Shown: positions 48,184 through 57,824 of the stretch, piece by piece
Layout: each line of letters begins with the position of its first letter
How positions within the stretch are numbered: position 1 is the first letter of the stretch
Assembly (NCBI GenBank): GCA_021776025.1
Contig: JAJFGR010000007.1
Span: 310,001-374,000, forward strand
Direction: 5' to 3'
Source of the DNA: Alphaproteobacteria bacterium
GTDB taxonomy: Bacteria > Pseudomonadota > Alphaproteobacteria > Micavibrionales > Micavibrionaceae
DNA length: 64,000 bases
The notes under the pieces: generated by a model
Told to the model about the DNA's origin: nothing
Seen by the model: the letters and a program-made list of their open reading frames with translations, nothing else
Database searches by the model: none
Made by a program: the position numbers and the translations under genes

Positions 48184-49139
48184 GCGCGGGCTTTCTTTTC
48201 TTCGTAACGGGCTTCGAACGCATTCCAGATGGCTTCTTCGCATTTTATTCCTTGAAATTTATAGATATGCTGAAGGCCGGTTGGGGATTTAGGGTTAATT
48301 TCGGTCACATAATCACCAATGACATCGAGGCCGACAAAAACCAAGCCTCGTTTAATGAGTTCGGGTTTTAGCTTTGCGCAGATGTCGCGTTCACGCTGGG
48401 TGATTTTACCAATGGCGGCGGTGCCACCGACGGCGAGATTCGCGCGGGATTCACCGTCTGGGGGGATGCGAGAAACGGCGCCAATTGGCTCGCCTTCAAC
48501 TACAATGATGCGTTTATCACCGGCCTTAATTTCCGGCAGATATTTTTGTACGACGAAAGGTTCGCTATGCAGGCGGCATAGCATGTCAAAAACAGCCTGT
48601 AAATTATCATCCCCAGCTTTGATATGGTAGATATCCAGCCCGCCAAAGCCGTTTAGAGGTTTGATAATGAGTTCACTATGCTCTTTTTGGAGCTCTCTTA
48701 TGTCATTAAGGTTGCGCGTAATTACGGTCGGGGGGGCGAGATCCGGGAAATGGGTGATGAGCATTTTTTCAGGTGCTTCGCGGGTGCCGGTGGGGTCGTT
48801 GAGGACAAGCGCCTTTTGCGTCACGTGATCCAACATATGGGTCATAGCATTATACGCTAAAGGATCATTAAAATCATTGCGCATCAATATGATATCGAAA
48901 TTTGTTAAATCTGTTTCTTCAAATGATTGAAGGGTGAAATGTGTGTCTTTATTGCGGATAAATTCCAGCGGTGCGCAAGAAGCCTTAACAACGCCGTTTT
49001 TAAGGCTCATTGTTTCTGTGGAGTAGTAGAAAAGCGTATGTCCGCGCTTCTGCGCTTCTAAGCCCAGAACAAAGGTTGAGTCTTTATCCGGATCTATACT
49101 TTCCGGTGGGTCCATTTGTAGGGCAATATTAAGGGACAT
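48180..49139 (-). CDS. gshB: Glutathione synthetase
   Basis: ATP-grasp ligase joining gamma-glutamylcysteine and glycine. 319 residues, standard prokaryotic form. Marks: N-terminal IALQMDPPESIDPDKDSTF, IIKPLNGFGGLDIYH (ATP-grasp), VVQKYLPEIKAGDKRIIVV and GLDVIGDYVTEINPKSPTG. gshA is not in the window. Divergent from the rhlE gene. Confidence 0.96.
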   Translation of the reverse strand: MSLNIALQMDPPESIDPDKDSTFVLGLEAQKRGHTLFYYSTETMSLKNGVVKASCAPLEFIRNKDTHFTLQSFEETDLTNFDIILMRNDFNDPLAYNAMTHMLDHVTQKALVLNDPTGTREAPEKMLITHFPDLAPPTVITRNLNDIRELQKEHSELIIKPLNGFGGLDIYHIKAGDDNLQAVFDMLCRLHSEPFVVQKYLPEIKAGDKRIIVVEGEPIGAVSRIPPDGESRANLAVGGTAAIGKITQRERDICAKLKPELIKRGLVFVGLDVIGDYVTEINPKSPTGLQHIYKFQGIKCEEAIWNAFEARYEEKKARA

Positions 49140-49214
49140 TCTTCCGCGCTTTCTGTTGATTTTCCTAAAGATTTAATATAGCTAGGGTGTTCATAAGGAA
49201 AAAGCAAAAAATAT

Positions 49215-50606
49215 ATGTCTTTTGAAGAACTTGGATTAAGTGAAAATATCCTGAAGGCGATTGCCGAATGTGGCTATACGGAGCCGACGCCTATACAGGC
49301 TAAAGCGATCCCGGCCGTGTTGATGGCGCGCGATGTTGTAGGGCTTGCGCAGACGGGCACGGGGAAAACGGCCGGTTTTACGCTGCCCATGATTGAAATT
49401 CTTTCTGGCGGCCGGGCAAAAGCCCGGATGCCACGCTCTTTGATCCTTTCGCCCACGCGGGAGCTGGCGGCGCAAATTGCTGAAAACTTCGATACCTATG
49501 GTAAATATTGTAACCTCAGCAAGGCTTTGCTGACCGGTGGCAGCTCAATGGGCGATCAAATTAAATTGCTTGAGCGCGGGGTTGATGTGCTCATAGCCAC
49601 ACCCGGGCGTTTGCTTGATTTGTTTGAGCGGGGCCAGATTTTATTGACAGATATTAAGGTTCTGGTGATTGATGAAGCCGACCGGATGATGGATATGGGT
49701 TTTATCCCTGATATTGAGAAGATTGTCAGTCTTGTGCCGTTTACGCGTCAAACGCTGTTGTTTTCAGCGACAATGCCGCCGGAGATCAAGAAACTTTCTG
49801 ATAAATTTCTGAGCAATCCTAAGGAAGTGTCGGTTGCGCGGCCTGCGACTGCGGCGACAAATGTTGAACAATTTCTTGTGCATGCTGACCCCCGCAAGAA
49901 AAATGAAATATTAGAGAAAATCATCCGTCAGGAAGATGTGAAAAGCGCGTTTATCTTCTGTAATCGTAAGCGCGATATTGATGGGTTGGTGAAGTGGCTA
50001 AAGGGCAAGAGGTATGATGCTCGCGGCCTGCACGGGGATATGGCACAGAAAAACCGCACCGAAACGCTTGAAGACTTCAAGGCGGGGAAAATAACGCTGC
50101 TGGTTTGTAGCGATGTGGCGGCGCGGGGGCTTGATGTTGATGATTTGTCCCATGTGTTCAATTTCGACGTGCCGATGACGGCAGATGATTATGTGCACCG
50201 CATTGGCCGTACGGGGCGGGCTGGGAAGACGGGCCGCGCATGGATGCTGACAACAGCAAAGGAAAAAAAGTATCTCGATGCGATTGAAACGCTGATTAAA
50301 ACTAAAATTCCCGTCGAACAGGTCGGGGTTCAAGGGACCGCCAAGAACAGTGCGCCGCGTAATGCAAAACCTTCTCATGAGAAGAAGCGCGAGCCCAAAA
50401 AACAGGATCAGTCCGCATCCCATTCCCGCGGCAAGCCTCAGGACAAAAAAGTCGATAGCGGGCCGGTTTCTCAGGGCGCTCCGAATAAGCCGCGCGGCAA
50501 TCATCGCGAACATGATCAGGAGCGCAAAGAGAAGCCTGATGGCAATCGTTCGGGGGTCAAAGGTTTTGGCGACGAAATGCCGGGATTTTTTGATAATTCA
50601 GAGTGA
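49215..50606 (+). CDS. rhlE: DEAD-box RNA helicase, RhlE type
   Basis: 463 residues. Q-motif YTEPTPIQAKAI, Walker A AQTGTGKT (45-52), DEAD box in VIDEADRMMDMGF, SAT, and the C-terminal HRIGRTGRAGKTG. The tail after about residue 375 is Lys/Pro/Gly rich and unfolded, as in RhlE proteins, and probably binds RNA. Role in ribosome assembly or RNA decay is inferred from the family. Confidence 0.94.
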   Translation: MSFEELGLSENILKAIAECGYTEPTPIQAKAIPAVLMARDVVGLAQTGTGKTAGFTLPMIEILSGGRAKARMPRSLILSPTRELAAQIAENFDTYGKYCNLSKALLTGGSSMGDQIKLLERGVDVLIATPGRLLDLFERGQILLTDIKVLVIDEADRMMDMGFIPDIEKIVSLVPFTRQTLLFSATMPPEIKKLSDKFLSNPKEVSVARPATAATNVEQFLVHADPRKKNEILEKIIRQEDVKSAFIFCNRKRDIDGLVKWLKGKRYDARGLHGDMAQKNRTETLEDFKAGKITLLVCSDVAARGLDVDDLSHVFNFDVPMTADDYVHRIGRTGRAGKTGRAWMLTTAKEKKYLDAIETLIKTKIPVEQVGVQGTAKNSAPRNAKPSHEKKREPKKQDQSASHSRGKPQDKKVDSGPVSQGAPNKPRGNHREHDQERKEKPDGNRSGVKGFGDEMPGFFDNSE

Positions 50607-50707
50607 TAAATCCTTGCTCTGCGCTCCGTAAGCAGGCAAACTTAAAGCTGAAAAAGGAGTAGGGGCGCTCTTTGTAAATTTATCGTCATATGCCCCGTAA
50701 TTAGTCA

Positions 50708-53143
50708 ATGCGTTCAGTTTTTCATATAGCCTTCTCAGCAACTTTTTTGCTCTGTTCGTCCGCGCACGCACAGCTTCTAACCGGCTATGGTCAATCTTTT
50801 GAACCTGATGTTGTTGAAGAACCGTCAGCCCCTCTCACAAAAACATCATCCGAACCTGTTGAGCTTTTTGTTAAAACGCCGCCTGCGCTGGGAAAACCGG
50901 TCAGTTTTAATATTGTCTCTGCGCCTGTAGAACCTGCTGCTCCGGTTTATACGCCTTTGTTAACACATAAAAACACAGGGTCCGCGGATAATGTTGTTGA
51001 TCAGGATGGAGAGAAAGCGCCGGTTGATATTCAGGCCGATCAAATGTCGCGTGATGAGAAAACAGATATTGTCAGTGCTTCGGGCGATGTGATGATTGTT
51101 CAATCGGGGCGTATTTTGCGCGCCGATGATGTGCTTTACAAACTATCTGAAGATACGGTTGAGGCTGAGGGTTACGTTGTTTTGAATGAAGAAAACGGCG
51201 ATATCCACTTGGTTGATCGGGCTGTGTATCAAAATGCCTTGCGCGACGGGAAGGTTGAGAATTTACGAACGGTTTTAAATGATGGTTCGCGTTTCACGGC
51301 GGAAAGCGGGGAGCTTAAAGGCGGGGTTGCAGCGACGATGCACGAGGCAAGCTATACGCCCTGTGAGCCGTGTAAAGACGATCCGGATAAGCCGCCAATC
51401 TGGGGGATTGTGGCCTCAGAAGTGCTGCATGATCAAGAAGAGCACAGGGTTTCATATAAGCATGCGCGGTTTGAAGCGATGGGCGTTCCCATTGGCTATG
51501 CCCCGTATTTCTCGCACCCTGATGGTACGATTAAGCAAAAGAGCGGGTTTTTAGCGCCTTCGGTAGGATATAAAAGCGAGCTCGGCGGATTTGCGGAAAA
51601 TAGCTATTACTGGGCGATTGCGCCTGATCAAGACGCGACATTTGGTTTGATTGCTATGACAGAGCAAGCTCCGTTAGGTCTGCTTGAGTACCGAAACCGC
51701 TGGGATGATGCGTCGTTTGAGATTAGCGGCGGGCTGACCTATTCAGATCGCACGGAAAGCAGGAATGGTGAAGATGTCCATAAGGATGATGAAATGCGTG
51801 GACATGTTTTCGCGGAAGGCTTGTGGAGTATTGATGATAAATGGCGCTCTGGTGTGAATGTCAATTGGGCGTCTGATGATCAATATATGCGTCAATATGA
51901 TTTTACCAACGAGGATGTGCTGGAAAATGAAGTTTATTTAGAGCGCTTTTCAGGGCGGGATTATGCGGCCGCGCGGGTTATTGCGTTTCAGGATATCCGC
52001 ATTCGTGAAACGCCGCTGGATCAACCGAATATTCTGCCTGAGGTGGTGGCGAGCTTTAAGGGCGAGCCGGGAAATATTCCGCTGCTTAAAGGCCAATGGA
52101 GTGTGGATACCTCGGCTCTGGGCTTACGCCGTGATAGCGGAGAGCAGGACGTTCAGCGAGTTAGCCTTGGGGCTGGCTGGGACCGAAAAATGGTTTCTGA
52201 TTATGGTTTGCTCACGGCCTTGCATGCGAGTGTACGCGGCGACGTTTATCATACGACTGATCGAACCGAGGCGACGACAGGTTCCGGACGCTCCACCAGT
52301 TCAACGGACATAAGAGGTTTTCCGCAGTTTCATATGCAAAGTAGTTATCCGATGGCGCGCAGTTTTAAAAATGTACAGGCCAAAATTGAGCCGGTTGTGG
52401 CTGTCACCTTCGCTCCGAATTTGACACGTGAAGACAGCATTCCTAACGAGGACAGTAATAATGTGCAGATTGATGCAAGTAATGTTTTTGAACCGAACCG
52501 TTTTCCCGGTTATGACAGGGTAGAGGACCGCAGCCGTGTCACCTATGGGTTGCGTACAGGGTTATATGGATATGAGGGGAGTTCCGGTGAGGTTTTTCTG
52601 GGGCAGAGCTATCGGTTCGATAAAGGTGATAACCCATTTCCACAAGGTTCGGGCTTGGATAGGCAAGATTCCGATATTGTGGGTCAGATTTCCGGGAAAT
52701 ACAAAAGTACTTATGATTTAAATTACAGGTTCCAGCTGGGCAGTAATGATGTTTTTTCGCAGCGGCATGAAGTTGATGCCTCGGCTGATTGGAATCGTTT
52801 CCGGCTGAATTCTACATATCTATTTGCGAATGCTTTAGAGGGAACGGATATTACTGAAAGCCGAGAACAGCTTGAAGCTCACGCACAGTTCTATTTCACG
52901 AAAGAGTGGCGTAGCCGTTTCGGTGCAACGCAAGACTTAGGAGAAAACCCGGGTTTGCGTAAAGCCTATACTGGGCTTGATTATCTTGGGCAGTGTTTAT
53001 TTTTATCGCTGACCGGAGAGCGTAATTTAACACGCGACGCCTCCGGAGATAGTAGTACTGAAGTACTTTTCCGCATCGGTCTTAAAAATCTGGGCGAGTT
53101 TGAAGAATCGTCTTTACGACCGGCTTCTGAAACGGACGGTTGA
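50708..53143 (+). CDS. lptD: LPS-assembly protein LptD
   Basis: Outer-membrane barrel that inserts lipopolysaccharide with LptE. 811 residues: signal peptide ending SSAHA (1-21), an acidic linker, an LptA-like domain (about 102-205, VDIQADQMSRDEKTDIVSASG), then the barrel (about 240-800). Only three Cys pair candidates are seen: Cys219 and Cys222 (YTPCEPCK) and Cys763 (LGQCLF). lptE and surA are not adjacent, and an SLC13 transporter follows instead. Confidence 0.92.
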   Translation: MRSVFHIAFSATFLLCSSAHAQLLTGYGQSFEPDVVEEPSAPLTKTSSEPVELFVKTPPALGKPVSFNIVSAPVEPAAPVYTPLLTHKNTGSADNVVDQDGEKAPVDIQADQMSRDEKTDIVSASGDVMIVQSGRILRADDVLYKLSEDTVEAEGYVVLNEENGDIHLVDRAVYQNALRDGKVENLRTVLNDGSRFTAESGELKGGVAATMHEASYTPCEPCKDDPDKPPIWGIVASEVLHDQEEHRVSYKHARFEAMGVPIGYAPYFSHPDGTIKQKSGFLAPSVGYKSELGGFAENSYYWAIAPDQDATFGLIAMTEQAPLGLLEYRNRWDDASFEISGGLTYSDRTESRNGEDVHKDDEMRGHVFAEGLWSIDDKWRSGVNVNWASDDQYMRQYDFTNEDVLENEVYLERFSGRDYAAARVIAFQDIRIRETPLDQPNILPEVVASFKGEPGNIPLLKGQWSVDTSALGLRRDSGEQDVQRVSLGAGWDRKMVSDYGLLTALHASVRGDVYHTTDRTEATTGSGRSTSSTDIRGFPQFHMQSSYPMARSFKNVQAKIEPVVAVTFAPNLTREDSIPNEDSNNVQIDASNVFEPNRFPGYDRVEDRSRVTYGLRTGLYGYEGSSGEVFLGQSYRFDKGDNPFPQGSGLDRQDSDIVGQISGKYKSTYDLNYRFQLGSNDVFSQRHEVDASADWNRFRLNSTYLFANALEGTDITESREQLEAHAQFYFTKEWRSRFGATQDLGENPGLRKAYTGLDYLGQCLFLSLTGERNLTRDASGDSSTEVLFRIGLKNLGEFEESSLRPASETDG

Positions 53144-53222
53144 AATCTGTAAGCGTTTACGAATATGATTATGCTTGTTTGTCAGTAAACAGAGTGTAGC
53201 AGCTCAGGAGCTTTTTCGTCTC

Positions 53223-55130
53223 GTGAATATCCTTTTAGATTCCAGCATTCATATGTGGTTCGGGCTGTTTATTACGGTTGCCGCTGTGGCGTCGTTTATG
53301 CGCGAAAAAATCTCAATTGAAATTACCAGTCTGGCGGTTTTGACTGCGCTGCTGGTTTTTGGCCAACTTTTTCCATTGCCGGATGCTGCGGGTAAAAATC
53401 AGCTTGATTCTTTTACGCTTTTGGCTGGGTTTGCCAATCCGTCATTGATTGCTGTTTTGGCTTTACTGGTTATGGGGCAAGGGATGATTCAAACTGATTC
53501 CTTGCGTTTTATTACCTCAGCTTTTGCCCGCTCTGGTACGAAAAGTGGCTGGATATCAATTATTGCGCTCTTGATTTTCGTGTGTGTGATGAGCGCGTTT
53601 ATGAACAACACCCCACTTGTTATTATTGCCATCCCTATTATTCAGGTTCTGGCACATCGTTTGGGTTTATCAGATAGCCGCGTTCTTATTCCGCTTAGCT
53701 ATATTGCGATATTGGGAGGGATGACGACTTTGATAGGCTCATCCACGAACCTGCTGGTTTCCAGCGCGATGGTCGATTTGGGTTACTCGCCGCTTGGTTT
53801 CTTTGAGTTTGTCGTACCGGGCGCGATGTTGGCGGCGGTTGGCTTTGTGTATGTACTTGTCGTTCTGCCTAGGTTTTTGCCGGACCGGACCAATATGATG
53901 AAAGATTTGGCGGGCTCTCAAAAAGAGTTTGTTGCTGAAGTTGATATTGCTTTTGATTCCAAGCTGATCGGGACAGAATGTATTGATGGGCAGTTTCCAG
54001 GATTGCCTGATCTTACGATTAAACTGATACAGCGCGGGGGGCATCTCATTTTGCCGCCGTTTGAAGGCTACAGCATTGAGAGCGGCGATATTCTTATTAT
54101 TGCGGCTACGCGCGAAAGCCTTACGGAACTCTTGTCGCAACATCCGGGTTTTCTTCTTTCCGAACAGCAGGAACAGACAATATTGCAAACAAGCGCTAGT
54201 GAGGTGGCTGAGGGCGAAGAGGAAATAGCTACTCCTGACGAGAAGCCTCTGCAAACGCGCGTTCTTGCTGAGATTATGATTACACCGGCATCGCGTCTTC
54301 TTGATATGTCTTTGGAACATGCGAATTTTGCGAAGCAGTTTGGCGTTGTTGTGCTGGGTATTCAACGCCGCGCTAAAGTCGTTAGGCGCCGACTTGGGCG
54401 TATTCGCCTTGAGTCTGGGGATGTTTTGCTTGTGGCCGGTAATCGCAGCACGGTCAATTCTATGCGTGATAGCACGGACTTTATCGTTCTATCGGGCTCC
54501 AAGCGCGATTTGCCCGTACCGGGTAAGACGCCGATGGCGATTGGTATATTTGCAGCAGCCATTGGTTTAGCTGCTATAGGGGTTATGAGCATTCCTGTTG
54601 CGGCGATTACCGGGGCGGCGGGGATGATTGCGACGGGGTGTTTGAATATTCGTCAGGCAACGCGGGCGATTGATCGTAAGATTTTTCTGCTTGTTGGTTC
54701 GATGTTGGCGCTGGGAATTATTCTTGAGGCTTCGGGCGCAGCACGTACTATTGCTGACTTGCTGATTTCCTTGCCGTTTGCGGATAGCCCGCTATCGATT
54801 CTTTCGATCTTGTTTATTGTTGTGGCGGTGTCGACCAATATTTTGAGTAATAATGCTTGTGCGATTTTGTTTACGCCGATTGCGATGAATCTGGCTGGTA
54901 GTATCGAAGCACCTGCAGATTTAGGTATGGATATTGCGCATCTTTTTGCGATTACGGTCATTTTCGCTGCGAACTGCTCCTTTGCGTCGCCCATAGGTTA
55001 CCAGACGAATTTGCTAGTTATGGGGCCGGGCCACTATCGTTTCCGAGACTTTGTTCGGGCGGGTATTCCTCTTGTTCTGCTGATGTGGATTACGTATATT
55101 CTAATCGCTCAGCATTATTACGGGCTATAG
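53223..55130 (+). CDS. SLC13-type permease with two TrkA-C (RCK) domains
   Basis: About 635 residues. N-terminal half of a sodium/anion symporter (FANPSLIAVLALLVMGQG, NNTPLVIIAIPII, SSTNLLVSSAMV), then two cytosolic TrkA-C domains (about 230-310 and 355-425) and the second membrane half (NILSNNACAILFTPIA, FASPIGYQTNLLVMGPG). Members carry sulfate, dicarboxylates or other anions; substrate unknown. The start is uncertain (GTG at 53223 or ATG at 53253). Confidence 0.87.
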   Translation: MNILLDSSIHMWFGLFITVAAVASFMREKISIEITSLAVLTALLVFGQLFPLPDAAGKNQLDSFTLLAGFANPSLIAVLALLVMGQGMIQTDSLRFITSAFARSGTKSGWISIIALLIFVCVMSAFMNNTPLVIIAIPIIQVLAHRLGLSDSRVLIPLSYIAILGGMTTLIGSSTNLLVSSAMVDLGYSPLGFFEFVVPGAMLAAVGFVYVLVVLPRFLPDRTNMMKDLAGSQKEFVAEVDIAFDSKLIGTECIDGQFPGLPDLTIKLIQRGGHLILPPFEGYSIESGDILIIAATRESLTELLSQHPGFLLSEQQEQTILQTSASEVAEGEEEIATPDEKPLQTRVLAEIMITPASRLLDMSLEHANFAKQFGVVVLGIQRRAKVVRRRLGRIRLESGDVLLVAGNRSTVNSMRDSTDFIVLSGSKRDLPVPGKTPMAIGIFAAAIGLAAIGVMSIPVAAITGAAGMIATGCLNIRQATRAIDRKIFLLVGSMLALGIILEASGAARTIADLLISLPFADSPLSILSILFIVVAVSTNILSNNACAILFTPIAMNLAGSIEAPADLGMDIAHLFAITVIFAANCSFASPIGYQTNLLVMGPGHYRFRDFVRAGIPLVLLMWITYILIAQHYYGL

Positions 55131-55137
55131 AAACACT

Positions 55138-55152
55138 TTAATTTACGGTTAA
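55138..55152 (+). promoter_or_regulatory. Candidate CtrA site before the coiled-coil gene
   Basis: TTAATTTACGGTTAA matches TTAA-N7-TTAA. It lies only eight bases before the next start codon, which is unusually close for an activator site, so a repressor role, a later start codon or chance are possible. Confidence 0.3.
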
Positions 55153-55159
55153 AAGCATT

Positions 55160-55885
55160 ATGCGGATATCGTCATATAACCCTCAAGACCGTTATCGCCA
55201 GCGCAGCTCAGAGCGTATGACGGGTTTTTTGGTGGTGTTTTGTGTTTTGGGGTTGGCTTTTGGTATGGGGTTTTGGCTGGGCAATCAAAACGCGGGTCAG
55301 CAGGAGCGCATGCTTAAAAAACGCGTTGAGAAGTTGCTTAATGAACAAGAAGCGATGCAGGACTCTGTTACGGAGCTGCGTGTGGAGGCACAAACAGCGC
55401 TTAGCCGTTACGATCAACTTCAGGAAACTTACAAGGAAGTGCTGCCGGAAGGCCCGATGCAGGAGCTTGTCGCTTTGGTGAAGCAGCAACTTGATGAAGG
55501 GCGCAGCGCTGAACGGCTAACCTTTTTAATTCGAAGCGCACGGCCTCCTCGAAATTGCTCGGAACCTGAAACCAAGCGCTTCGTCGTTGTTACGCCAGCC
55601 TATGATGGGCCCGGTAGTCAGATTAGTATCGCGGAAGGGGCTTTGATTGTGAAAGCTTCGGGAGGATCGGCTATAGATGCGCAAGGGCGTCCGGAGGCGT
55701 GGTATGACCCTTCTAAAAAGATCAAAGTTGAGTTTTTGGGCAATGAAGGTACGAAAAAGGTCAAAACCGGGAATATGCCGCTACGCCATTCTATCATCGT
55801 TGATAATCGTGAATACAGACTCACTGTGGCCGAAGGCGCGCGCTCTTTCGCTAAGGTGACCTTTGATAGTTGTGATTACCCCTAG
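55160..55885 (+). CDS. Membrane-anchored coiled-coil protein of unknown function
   Basis: 241 residues: short cytosolic N-terminus, one membrane helix (about 20-42, MTGFLVVFCVLGLAFGMGFW), a coiled coil (about 46-92, QQERMLKKRVEKLLNEQEAM), and a beta-rich C-terminal domain with two Cys that could pair (RNCSEP, DSCDYP). I do not recognise the family. The stop overlaps the convergent YdbH-like gene by four bases. Confidence 0.62.
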   Translation: MRISSYNPQDRYRQRSSERMTGFLVVFCVLGLAFGMGFWLGNQNAGQQERMLKKRVEKLLNEQEAMQDSVTELRVEAQTALSRYDQLQETYKEVLPEGPMQELVALVKQQLDEGRSAERLTFLIRSARPPRNCSEPETKRFVVVTPAYDGPGSQISIAEGALIVKASGGSAIDAQGRPEAWYDPSKKIKVEFLGNEGTKKVKTGNMPLRHSIIVDNREYRLTVAEGARSFAKVTFDSCDYP

Positions 55886-57798
55886 GGCTGTTCTTCCGAT
55901 TTAAATAGCTTTGTTATAGTAGGCGAAAGATCCGGCGTAATTTCAAAATCTAATGAAAAGGTGCGCCCCTGCATTAACCCCGGGTTTTTGCCTTTGCCAA
56001 ATACTGAAATTTTTACCTGATCGGGGAAAGTACCGCTGGCTTTGATTTCCAGCAAATCGTAATGGAAATTTTCCAGTGCTAGTTTCATGGTTTCTCTTTC
56101 AAGCTCTTCCATATCCATGAGATCAAAAAGCCGATCATCTGTAAGCTTAAGAATGCCCACGCCCTGATTTTTCAGGTGTAGTTTATCGATGCTCATCACG
56201 TCGTTTTCGTTTTGTAGGTAGAAGGTGCCGGTTAAAAGCCCTGCGCCGTCCCATGTCTTGAGCTTGAACGTGTCGAACAGGTCCTTAATGTCGATTGTTT
56301 CGGCGCTGAGGAAGGTTTTATCGTTTGTTTTTGGGGGGTGTGGCACATTTAGACGTAAGCCGGGGCCATTGAAGGTGAGGGCGCTTAAATGCGGTTGGCC
56401 ATTTTTAAATTGCAAAGAAACGCTACAGCTTATGGCCGGGTTTAGGCCTAAAGCACTGCAGTGTAGATTTTTTCTGGGAGGGCCGCTAAGGGTTTTGAGT
56501 TTATCAATGTTCACACTAGCGTTCAGGTTGCTGATGGGAACCGCACCGTAATTAAAATGGGCTTCTGTTAGCTTGATTTCAACTTCTCCGTTTAAAGCCT
56601 CCGGGTTTTTATCAATGCTTCCAGTGATTGCGTATGTGCCGACGTGACTTTCAAGGCCGGGCAAGGTTGAAACAGGGGTGGGGGCAGCGTTAAAATCAGC
56701 CTCATAAGTATTACTATGTTTAATGTCAATTTTTCCATTTATATCAATATCTTTATTTCTGTTGTTAATCTTAAACATTAAGTTATTTTGGTATGCGAAT
56801 TGAACCATTATGGAGGTAAAAGGTTCCAAGGCGCTTAAGGATTTTCGTTTTACAGGTAGAAGCTTATGGCTTTCCAAATAATCAAAGGCGTCGGTGAGCT
56901 GCTCTACATGTATTTGTCCCAAAAATTCTTGCGGAAAACGGATGTTGGGCATTGTTAAACCGAGCTCCAGACCTTCATAGCCAGAGGACTTGGCGGCGAC
57001 GATCATTCGCGGTTTCCTCAGGATTCCATCAATGGTTAGGGCGCCGTTTTGCCACGGCAGATTTAAGATGCTTAATCCTCCAGCTTGCAACTCGCCAACG
57101 ATTTGGGCCTCCTGTCCTTTGCCGGCACTGATGTTTAAAAGACCAGCCAGTCTGGAGGCCTTGATCGCGCCGAGTTCAAATTTACCTTTTTCAAGTTCAA
57201 TGCGGGCGTCCCAGAATCCCTCACTATTTAGTTGTCCTTCAATTTTAGCATCGGCGCTGAGCTGTTTTTGCGCGCCTTTGAGCCGGGCCTGAAAATTTGT
57301 ATTTTGTTTTGAGGGCTGGAGCTGCATATCACCCTGTATGGTAATGCCGCCCCATTTTTCACTCAGTAGGGACAGGCGCGCGTTTTCAAAGGAAATGACG
57401 CGGGCTTTAAGGTTGCGCTGGCTTTGAACGCTCGGAAGCGCGCCATTCCAGCCGGCAATTGTAATCTCGCCGTTTTCACTAAGCTCACCCGTGAGATCAA
57501 TACCCTCAAATGTAATGTTTTCTAATGTGCTGCCAATAATCAAAGACAGCGGGCTGGCGGTAAGGGTGATGTGCTTGATGGTACTAAACCCATTCTCATC
57601 CAGTTTGATGTCGCTATATATGACGCGCCCTAATTTGGTTTCTGGTTCTGGCAGAGTGGCGGCTTCGAAGCCCGCCTCTGTAAAAATTTGTTTTGTTTTT
57701 TCAGCAAGTTTTTGAGGTGCGGAAAGCCAGAGGTACAGGCTTCCACAGATGGTTAGAAGTAAGAATAGTCCCAGCAATGGAATGATGAGTTTGCGCAT
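55882..57798 (-). CDS. AsmA/YdbH-like intermembrane lipid transport protein
   Basis: 638 residues: N-terminal membrane anchor (KLIIPLLGLFLLLTICGSLYLW) and a long beta-rich periplasmic body made of repeated strands, with an ending GKNPGLMQGRTFSLDFEI like YdbH. YdbH/TamB/YhdP proteins carry phospholipids from inner to outer membrane. The AsmA superfamily is well supported; the YdbH assignment is moderate. No partner ynbE/ydbL gene is seen next to it. Confidence 0.75.
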   Translation of the reverse strand: MRKLIIPLLGLFLLLTICGSLYLWLSAPQKLAEKTKQIFTEAGFEAATLPEPETKLGRVIYSDIKLDENGFSTIKHITLTASPLSLIIGSTLENITFEGIDLTGELSENGEITIAGWNGALPSVQSQRNLKARVISFENARLSLLSEKWGGITIQGDMQLQPSKQNTNFQARLKGAQKQLSADAKIEGQLNSEGFWDARIELEKGKFELGAIKASRLAGLLNISAGKGQEAQIVGELQAGGLSILNLPWQNGALTIDGILRKPRMIVAAKSSGYEGLELGLTMPNIRFPQEFLGQIHVEQLTDAFDYLESHKLLPVKRKSLSALEPFTSIMVQFAYQNNLMFKINNRNKDIDINGKIDIKHSNTYEADFNAAPTPVSTLPGLESHVGTYAITGSIDKNPEALNGEVEIKLTEAHFNYGAVPISNLNASVNIDKLKTLSGPPRKNLHCSALGLNPAISCSVSLQFKNGQPHLSALTFNGPGLRLNVPHPPKTNDKTFLSAETIDIKDLFDTFKLKTWDGAGLLTGTFYLQNENDVMSIDKLHLKNQGVGILKLTDDRLFDLMDMEELERETMKLALENFHYDLLEIKASGTFPDQVKISVFGKGKNPGLMQGRTFSLDFEITPDLSPTITKLFKSEEQP

Positions 57799-57824
57799 AA
57801 CGCCTTATCATCTATGGCGAAAGG

